From IMG/VR virus record IMGVR_UViG_3300036715_003254, positions 1-64,000 of that record: 64,000 nucleotides of DNA; one strand, given 5' to 3'. Shown piece by piece: positions 58,041 to 64,000 of the stretch. Within the stretch, counting starts at the first letter, position 1. Each line of letters begins with the position of its first letter. Origin of the DNA: a virus. The translations under genes were made by a program, and so were the position numbers. A model generated the notes under the pieces. That model ran no database searches, was not told where the DNA came from, and saw nothing but the letters and a program-made list of their open reading frames with translations.

Positions 58041-61000
58041 TTATCCTTTTATGAAAAATTGTGTCAATAATCCCATTCTGTCAGCTTCAAAATCGTGAAG
58101 ACTTATATTGGTAGTTGTTACCTTTGATAGATCTTTGCTTGCTGGATTAGTCATAGCAAGATTACTTTGTTGTTGCGCTTCTTGATTTGGTTTATTTATT
58201 GCCATTTTTCCGGCTTCTCCAATTTTATTAACAGCGCTGCTAGTTGAACCTACAGGAGTAACTGTTGCTGGTGTCGCAGGAGCTTTAGGTGTGCTTGGAG
58301 AACTAGATGAAGGAGTCACCGAAGCACTTTTCTTAGCGCCTTCTGACGGATTTTTAACATTTGGTCTGTTTACACTTTCAACTTGTCTAGGATTTGGATC
58401 AGAAGAACTTCCTCCGCCACTGCTTACTTTAATTGGTGGTACAGGTTTCAAAGGAGGAGCAGCTTTAGCATTAACTCCCGCAGGTTGAATGTGCCACGCT
58501 TCAGGTAATCTAGGACTGTGAAGTAATGGTCTATCTATTCCCCATTTAGCTAGAAGACCGAGCCTATCAGCTTCATTAGCATCATTGGAGTTTATGTCCA
58601 TAGCAAGACCCTTTTCGTGAGCGGATCTTCCTGGAGGCGCCACTTTACCATTACCTTTCGGCGGATACTGTTTAACATTCTCGGCGTATAATTGTGCTTG
58701 TTTTACTGAATCCCTATATCCAGAGTTTACTTGAATATCTCTTCCTGTTGCTTTTTTAAAATCAGCTGCCATTCCTTGAAAGTTTTTAAAGAAAGCTGGA
58801 TTTACATTATCCAAATCTACGCCAGATTGTTTTTTGAAACCTAAACCACTTTTTATTTTGTCGATTGCTCCACTAATACCTGAGCCAATTGAACTAGCAA
58901 CAGAAGATACTGTATTTCCTACTTTGCTTGCGGCAGAAGAAACAAAATTTCCTACTTTGCCTGCTGTAGAAGAAATGAAGTTTCCTGCGGCACTTGCTGT
59001 AGAAGAAACAAAGTTTCCTACTTTACTTGCTGTGTTTGATACAACATTTGCTCCAGAAGAAAATAACTCGCCAACAGTATTAGAATTTGTTAATTTTGAA
59101 ACCCATCCTGGAAGAGGGATAGAAGTTATAGAATCAAATAATTTTCCTGGAAGTGAAGTGACAAAGTCTGCAACTGTCTTAATAAATTTTCCTGGAGCTT
59201 CTAAAAGAAGTTTTGTTAAACTTTGTATAGTAGTGCCAACAGTTTTAATAAAGTTCCAAACTTTTTTAATACCTGCGCCTATCGCAGATATACCTTTTTG
59301 AATCCAAGTAAATGGTGATGTTATTACATCTATTAATACTTTTGGAACTTCTTGCACTTTGTTCCAAATCCAAACAAAGGCATCGCCTATCGCAGTAAAA
59401 GTTTTCGTAAGCGTTGAATTTGGGTCAGACATCTTGTCTGAAAGCCAATCTCCAACACTATCACCTAGTTTTTTACCTAGATAACCTCCAACCATTGTTC
59501 CTATCGGACCAAAAAGAGAACCTAAAGCCGCGCCACCAGCTGCTCCAATAGCGGAAGCTCCTATTTTAGCTGTTTTTTGTCCTCTATTAAGATTCTTATC
59601 ATCTTTTACTTCTAAAAATCTGTCGATACCGCCCATAATACCAGCTAATGGACCTGCAACTTTCGGAGAACCTAGCTTTTTAATAAATTTCCAAGTTGAA
59701 GAAAGACCGGCCTTACCTTTATCTGCGATATTTTTTACTAGTGAACCAGTTTTATTAGCTACTTTTGAAAGACCTGCTTTTCCTTTTGAAACAGCATTTT
59801 TTGCGAATGAGCCGATTTTCTTAGCTACTTTAGTAAGTCCTCTTCTTGCAGCAGATAAAGATTTTCTTAAGAATGAACCGAATTTCTTGACTACTTTGAA
59901 AAGACCCTTAGCCATCCAGAGAAGACCTTTTAAAAGACCTTTAAGAAGTCCTAGAATACCTTTTTTCCATTTATCCATTCCGTGAGTTTTAAAGTTTTTA
60001 CTCTTATCTGTTTCAGCCTTAAATAAATTTGAAAATAGACCGCCTTTGGGTTTTGGAGCTTCTTTTACTGATTTTTTAGGAACTTTCTTATTAAATAAAC
60101 CACCAAATAAACCTTTTTTCTCTTTTTTATCCTCTTTTTGACCTTCTTTTTCGTCTTCTTTTCCGCCACGTCTTTTAGAACCGAAAAGACCTCCAACTGC
60201 GCCAATTAAACCTCCAACTGCACCCAATATTCCTTTAGAATAACCTGCTACTTCGTGAGTTTTAAAATTACCAGATTTATCTACCTCAGCCTTTGAACCA
60301 GACATAAAGGTCGGCTGTGTTGGCTGTGTTGATTTTTCTGATTCGACTTTAGGATTTGAATTTTGTCCTTTAGATTCAGAATCAGTGTTTTGTGTTTTTT
60401 CGCCTTTTTTTGGTTTGAAAAAACCTCTAACTGCATTAACTATTCCAGTAGAATGGCCAGCAACTTTATGAACTTTGGTGTTGTTCGATTTATCTACTTC
60501 AGCCCTTGGCAAAGTCATAAAATGTTGTGTTGGTCTAGCTACTTCGAAAGACTGTTTGGTTATTTCAGCCATTGATTTAGTTATTTCAACAGCCGGTTTA
60601 GTAATAAAATGTTGTACTGGTAAAACAGTAGAAGACTGTACTGGTCTAACAGTAGAAGACTGTACTGGTAAAACAGTAGAAGATGGTCTAATAGTAGAAG
60701 ACTGTACTGGTAAAACAGTAGAAGACGGTCTAGCCATAGAAGACTGTACTGGTAAAACAGTAGAAGACTGTACTGGTCTAACAGTAGAAGACGGTCTAGC
60801 CATAGAAGACTGTACTGGTAAAACAGTTTCAGTTGTCGGTCTAGTAGTAGAAGACTGTACTGGTCTAACAGTAGAAGACTGTACTGGTAAAACAGTTTCA
60901 GTTGTCGGTCTAGTAGTAGAAGACTGTACTGGTCTAACAGTAGAAGACGGTCTAGCCATAGAAGACTGTACTGGTCTAACAGTAGAAGACTGTACTGGTA

Positions 61001-62957
61001 AAACAGTAGAAGACTGTACTGGTCTAGCTATAGAAGACTGTACTGGTAAAACAGTAGAAGACTGTACTGGTCTAGCTATAGAAGACTGTACTGGTAAAAC
61101 AGTAGAAGATGGTCTAACAGTAGAAGACTGTACTGGTAAAACAGTAGAAGACTGTACTGGTAAAACAGTTTCAGTTGACGGCCTGTTTGTTTCTACTATT
61201 GACCTAGTAATAAAAGATGGTGTTGGTCTAACTATTCCAGATCTTATTCTAACTATTTCAGCTCTAACACTTTGTCTGTTTTCTCTAGCTCTTTGTCTAC
61301 TTTCTCTAGCTCTTTGTCTATTAGTTTCTGTTCTTTGTCTACGTGTTCTAGTTCTAGGTCTGCTTGTTTCAGTTTCTGGTCTGTCTGTTTCTGGACTATT
61401 AGTTTCCGTTCTTTGTCTACGTGTTCTAGTTCTAGGTCTGCTTGTTTCAGTTTCTGGTCTGTCTGTTTCAACTCTTGGTCTAGCTGTAGAAGATGTTGTT
61501 GACCTGCCTATTTCAGTATTAGAATTTGAAGCTTGTTCTCTAGACTCTGAAGTATTATTTAATGTATTTTCTACTCTTTGCGATCTGAAAAAACCACCAA
61601 GAAGACCTATCACTCCGGCTGAAGTGGCTTCAACTATTCCACGAACTCCTCTTGGACTATTTTCATTGTTGTTATTTTTTATTCCCGTCATAAAAGACGG
61701 TAGTTTCATTTCTTTTTTCGCTAAATCTTTTTCGTTTCCTTCTTTCTTCGTTTCTAGCTCACGAAGCTTTTCTTCTAACTTAGCAAGTTCTTTTTCGGCT
61801 TTTTTCTTTTCTTCTTCTCTTTTTTCTCTTTCGGCAGCCGCAGCTTCAGCGTCTCCTGAAATTTCATTTAGTCTATCTACTACTGTATCTCTACTTTCTT
61901 CAATTTCTTTAAGAACAGGATCTTTTCTTTTTTCTACAATTTGTTTTTTTATAGAATCGATTTCTTCATCTAGTTTAACTTGATCTTCAATCTTATTTCT
62001 AAGCCTTTCTTCATCTTCTCTATTCATAGAGAGTTTTCTGAAGAGACTGTAGTTAGCTTTTTCCTTGCTAACGAGAGCTTCTACAAGATTTTCTTTATAT
62101 TGGTTTTGAAAAACCTCTTGTTCTTTTAGTATTTGAGCTTTCTGTTCTTCAAGTTCCCTTTTTTCTTCTTCTGAAGCGCCTGCAAGTAGAATATCGATTC
62201 TCGCAAGTTGTTGATCTAATGATTTTTGATATTCGTCTTTTTGTGTTTTAAGGTCTTTTCTTAAGCCTTCTATATCAACCTGTTGTTTCTTTCCGAAGAT
62301 TTCATAATTTTTCTTCATCTCATAGGCAACACCAAGAATGCCTTTACTTTGAAAATCTGAGAATGAAGTTTTTACTATATTTCCAAAGGTTTTTCTATTT
62401 TGTTGAAGTTTTATTGAAAAGTCTGACTTTAAGTCAACAATTTCTGAAGCGAATTTTTTATATTGGTTACTAAAGCCTGATTCTTGTATTTGTTGAAGAG
62501 CAATTCTTTCTTTTCTAGCAATCATTTGCTCTTCACTCACCATAGTAATGATTTTGGCAAATTGACCGTTAGAATTTTTAGATAATTTTGAAAGTTTATC
62601 GGCTAGGCTTGTTCTGAAAGCTTGGGAAAGAGAAACACGACTTTTTTCAACAGCTTTGTTTAAGGCACTCAAACCCGATTCCATATTATCGAGTTTAGCG
62701 CCTAGAAAATCTAATTTCTTTTTTAAGCCTTTTACTTCTTTGATAGCTTTAAGAACTTCTTCTACATTATTCGGATCAAATAATCCATTCTTTACTTTTG
62801 AACTTATCTCATCAACTGATTTTCTAATAACATCGACTGCATTCCTAGTTTTGTCATCAAATGAATTATCTTTTACCTCATCAATTGATTCTGAAATGCC
62901 TTCTAGTTCTTTTTTTAACCTTTCTAGTTCTTTATTAAAATCAGTTGTTTCAGCCAT
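58041..62957 (-). CDS. 29: Tape measure protein with repeats and M15 peptidase domain
   Basis: 1638 residues, the longest gene. Coiled coil 1-450; Arg/Thr repeats (RPRTRTRRQR) about 485-570; PVQSSTV-type repeats about 590-785; hydrophobic/glycine-zipper segments about 980-1165 (GLLKGLLKGLLWMAKGL; SLFGPIGTMVGGYLG) suited to membrane passage; and near 1390-1495 a D-Ala-D-Ala carboxypeptidase-like domain (NSGYRDSVKQAQLY, SAHEKGLAMDINSN, EAWHIQP) with the zinc ligands of family M15. The tape measure sets tail length and enters the cell; the peptidase would cut peptidoglycan. The protein sits between tail assembly chaperones and gp48. Confidence 0.9.
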   Translation of the reverse strand: MAETTDFNKELERLKKELEGISESIDEVKDNSFDDKTRNAVDVIRKSVDEISSKVKNGLFDPNNVEEVLKAIKEVKGLKKKLDFLGAKLDNMESGLSALNKAVEKSRVSLSQAFRTSLADKLSKLSKNSNGQFAKIITMVSEEQMIARKERIALQQIQESGFSNQYKKFASEIVDLKSDFSIKLQQNRKTFGNIVKTSFSDFQSKGILGVAYEMKKNYEIFGKKQQVDIEGLRKDLKTQKDEYQKSLDQQLARIDILLAGASEEEKRELEEQKAQILKEQEVFQNQYKENLVEALVSKEKANYSLFRKLSMNREDEERLRNKIEDQVKLDEEIDSIKKQIVEKRKDPVLKEIEESRDTVVDRLNEISGDAEAAAAEREKREEEKKKAEKELAKLEEKLRELETKKEGNEKDLAKKEMKLPSFMTGIKNNNNENSPRGVRGIVEATSAGVIGLLGGFFRSQRVENTLNNTSESREQASNSNTEIGRSTTSSTARPRVETDRPETETSRPRTRTRRQRTETNSPETDRPETETSRPRTRTRRQRTETNRQRARESRQRARENRQSVRAEIVRIRSGIVRPTPSFITRSIVETNRPSTETVLPVQSSTVLPVQSSTVRPSSTVLPVQSSIARPVQSSTVLPVQSSIARPVQSSTVLPVQSSTVRPVQSSMARPSSTVRPVQSSTTRPTTETVLPVQSSTVRPVQSSTTRPTTETVLPVQSSMARPSSTVRPVQSSTVLPVQSSMARPSSTVLPVQSSTIRPSSTVLPVQSSTVRPVQSSTVLPVQHFITKPAVEITKSMAEITKQSFEVARPTQHFMTLPRAEVDKSNNTKVHKVAGHSTGIVNAVRGFFKPKKGEKTQNTDSESKGQNSNPKVESEKSTQPTQPTFMSGSKAEVDKSGNFKTHEVAGYSKGILGAVGGLIGAVGGLFGSKRRGGKEDEKEGQKEDKKEKKGLFGGLFNKKVPKKSVKEAPKPKGGLFSNLFKAETDKSKNFKTHGMDKWKKGILGLLKGLLKGLLWMAKGLFKVVKKFGSFLRKSLSAARRGLTKVAKKIGSFAKNAVSKGKAGLSKVANKTGSLVKNIADKGKAGLSSTWKFIKKLGSPKVAGPLAGIMGGIDRFLEVKDDKNLNRGQKTAKIGASAIGAAGGAALGSLFGPIGTMVGGYLGKKLGDSVGDWLSDKMSDPNSTLTKTFTAIGDAFVWIWNKVQEVPKVLIDVITSPFTWIQKGISAIGAGIKKVWNFIKTVGTTIQSLTKLLLEAPGKFIKTVADFVTSLPGKLFDSITSIPLPGWVSKLTNSNTVGELFSSGANVVSNTASKVGNFVSSTASAAGNFISSTAGKVGNFVSSAASKVGNTVSSVASSIGSGISGAIDKIKSGLGFKKQSGVDLDNVNPAFFKNFQGMAADFKKATGRDIQVNSGYRDSVKQAQLYAENVKQYPPKGNGKVAPPGRSAHEKGLAMDINSNDANEADRLGLLAKWGIDRPLLHSPRLPEAWHIQPAGVNAKAAPPLKPVPPIKVSSGGGSSSDPNPRQVESVNRPNVKNPSEGAKKSASVTPSSSSPSTPKAPATPATVTPVGSTSSAVNKIGEAGKMAINKPNQEAQQQSNLAMTNPASKDLSKVTTTNISLHDFEADRMGLLTQFFIKG

Positions 62958-62965
62958 TTTAAACC

Positions 62966-63151
62966 TTACAATGATTCATCAAAAATCATTGATTCTCTTA
63001 ATTTTTTTATTTCCTCGGAAACTAAATTTCCATAGACCTCTCTCTCAAAAGGATACATATTGTCAATTTCTTCCACAGAAAATTTTCCGTGTATTTTCAT
63101 TGAAGTAACAAATTTGTAGTAGTCCTCTAAAGTGAGGTCTATTGCTACCAC
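62966..63151 (-). CDS. Frameshift extension of the tail assembly chaperone
   Basis: The 61 codons (VVAIDLTLEDYYKFVTSMKI) have a weak GTG start without a good ribosome site, overlap the gp26-like gene by 7 bp in the -1 frame, and are joined to it by the slippery site at 63154-63160. The protein is therefore probably made mostly as the tail of a fusion of about 300 residues. Confidence 0.7.
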   Translation of the reverse strand: MVAIDLTLEDYYKFVTSMKIHGKFSVEEIDNMYPFEREVYGNLVSEEIKKLRESMIFDESL

Positions 63152-63867
63152 GGCAAAAAATCTGGTGAATCTCCTAGAGAGATTTCAGTCTCTTCTTTAC
63201 AGTATTTACATTTCACTTTAACAGTATTAGTTGTAGTTGAAGCCTTCATTTCTTTATATTGAGAAATGAGATCGTCAAAATCTGAAACAGGAAGACTTTC
63301 AATGAATTCATTTACTTCTTCTATTCCGAATGCTTCGAAAACTTCATCGCCTATTCTTACTTTTTTAATAGCTAGAGCAAATTCTTTAATGACTTTTTCT
63401 ACGATATTTTCTTCTTCTCTTACTATTTTTCTTGCTTCAGGATTATTGTTGTCAAAAAATTCTATTTCAACTTCTTCACCCTCAATAACTTTTTTTATTG
63501 TTCCAAAACTCGAAGGTTTAAATGTTATAACTTTTGAAATTGAAAGTTCTTGGCTATTTCTTTTATTACAATGAGGACAAACATATTTCACATTAAATTT
63601 GTCACCTATTGAAGCTTTTCTTAGTTGTACAAGAATATATTCCTTTTCTGCGTCAGAAAGCTTTTCCACTTCTTCAGGAGTTTCACAGTTAGAATAGATA
63701 AGACTTTCATATAAAGCTTCCATATATTCTGATTCTTTAGCACCTTCTTGTATCTGCATTTTCGCAAGAAGGTAGTTCTTTTCATTTTTAGTTGTCCACC
63801 TTTTAAAGAAGAAAGCTCTATTGCCTATTTCTATCGGGAAAAACGATTCAGAATTTTTTAGTTTCAT
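63145..63867 (-). CDS. 26: Baseplate/tail assembly protein (T4 gp26-like)
   Basis: 240 residues of the T4_baseplate type with two zinc-like knuckles (YVCPHCNKRN and VKCKYCKEE). Helical start FPIEIGNRAFFFKRWTTKNE. gp26 is thought to act with gp51 as tape measure chaperone. The gene is next to the tape measure, with a late-type promoter upstream, and carries the slippery sequence near its end. Confidence 0.75.
   Translation of the reverse strand: MKLKNSESFFPIEIGNRAFFFKRWTTKNEKNYLLAKMQIQEGAKESEYMEALYESLIYSNCETPEEVEKLSDAEKEYILVQLRKASIGDKFNVKYVCPHCNKRNSQELSISKVITFKPSSFGTIKKVIEGEEVEIEFFDNNNPEARKIVREEENIVEKVIKEFALAIKKVRIGDEVFEAFGIEEVNEFIESLPVSDFDDLISQYKEMKASTTTNTVKVKCKYCKEETEISLGDSPDFLPW
63154..63160 (-). 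promoter_or_regulatory. -1 programmed frameshift site (T-TTT-TTG)
   Basis: In frame GAT TTT TTG CCG TGG TAG, the heptamer T TTT TTG fits X-XXY-YYZ. A slip of -1 continues as GCC GTG GTA GCA ATA, the frame of the 62966-63151 ORF, with no stop. A small CCTC/GAGG stem lies about 18 bases downstream. Confidence 0.75.
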
Positions 63868-63894
63868 ATTTGTCCTTTAAGTTAAGTTTCAAGA

Positions 63895-64000
63895 TTATTT
63901 ATTTGTCCTATTGATAGTAATACATTTAGGGTCAGTAACAAACTGTACAGTAACAGTTTGGACATCGTTTGAAGATGCTTCAAAGGTCAAAGTAGAAACA
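63895..64000 (-). CDS. C-terminal end of a tail protein, 5' outside window
   Basis: An open frame runs from the window edge to a TAA at 63895-63897 (SSNDVQTVTVQFVTDPKCIT, then INRTNK). It is beta-rich, like Ig-type or tube-protein ends. Its place upstream of the tail assembly genes suggests a tube or sheath-associated protein. Confidence 0.5.
   Translation of the reverse strand, partial: VSTLTFEASSNDVQTVTVQFVTDPKCITINRTNK
63896..63904 (-). promoter_or_regulatory. Late-type promoter (AAATAAATA)
   Basis: 29 bp before the gp26-like gene, overlapping the stop of the upstream gene. Confidence 0.5.

Noticed and set aside
60475-61983. 502-codon plus-strand frame opposite the tape measure
   Set aside because: It is the mirror of the PVQSSTV repeat: long because the repeat avoids stops on both strands. 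Its product is an artificial Cys/Thr/Gly repeat and it has no ribosome site.

Overview
The window is a 64-kb piece of an A+T-rich, T4-like contractile-tailed phage (myovirus). Nearly all genes are on the minus strand. Recognisable T4-type proteins are the major capsid protein (gp23), scaffold (gp22), prohead protease (gp21), portal (gp20), baseplate gp6, gp25, gp26-like and gp48/54-like proteins, hub gp27-like, spike gp5-like with a PAAR tip, head-completion gp4, helicase gp41, clamp loader gp44 and gp62, recombination nuclease gp46/47, late sigma factor gp55, a gp33-like protein, ribonucleotide reductase, dCMP deaminase, DNA ligase and gp31-like co-chaperonins. The host is probably a member of Campylobacterota: twenty intergenic sites have TTTAA(A/G), exactly 11 bp, then TATAAT-like, often with a second TTTAA(A/G) one helical turn upstream, which fits the periodic promoters described for Campylobacter. 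The host call is an inference.

Layout. 1-950: end of a TnpB gene plus a second, decayed copy of the same transposon end facing it. 1.0-3.3 kb: small genes, decayed alternating-serine repeat genes, one unusually GC-rich gene, and about 1 kb of hairpin-rich DNA without genes. 3.4-15.5 kb: mostly small early-type genes, including a large nucleotidyltransferase-like protein, a GT9-like glycosyltransferase, a VapD-like protein, DNA ligase, alternating-glycine repeat proteins, SmpB and a YqeY-like protein. 15.6-16.3 kb: a second gene-free, hairpin-rich stretch. 16.3-27.9 kb: helicase, DHH phosphoesterase, gp62, metallophosphoesterase, NrdB with a mini-intein, NrdA split by a trans-splicing intein, ClpP, dCMP deaminase, two GroES-like proteins, a nuclease, a glycine-rich tail protein and a papain-like protease. 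28.0-32.7 kb: head genes. 32.9-36.2 kb, on the plus strand: a small protein and a long repetitive tail fibre. 36.7-43.3 kb: AAA ATPase, gp44, gp33-like, gp46, gp47, gp55. 43.3-44.1 kb: a convergent pair sharing one terminator. 44.1-64 kb: head completion, baseplate, spike, tape measure and tail assembly genes.

Two promoter classes split the genome by timing. Early-type sites stand before replication, nucleotide and small accessory genes. A T4-late-like element (AAATAAATA or TATAAATA) stands before head, tail and fibre genes and would be read with gp55. The gp55 gene has an early-type site, and the gene diverging from it has an exact TATAAATA.

The strongest observations are: (1) a split intein in NrdA directly before the active-site cysteine, with a mini-intein in NrdB inside the metal-ligand motif; (2) a T-TTT-TTG slippery site joining the gp26-like gene in frame to the next short ORF, just before the tape measure; (3) two large candidate structured RNAs, one with two tandem modules, about 1 kb from a phage smpB gene; (4) two convergent TnpB/omega-RNA-type ends; (5) dipeptide-repeat genes built from hexanucleotide repeats.
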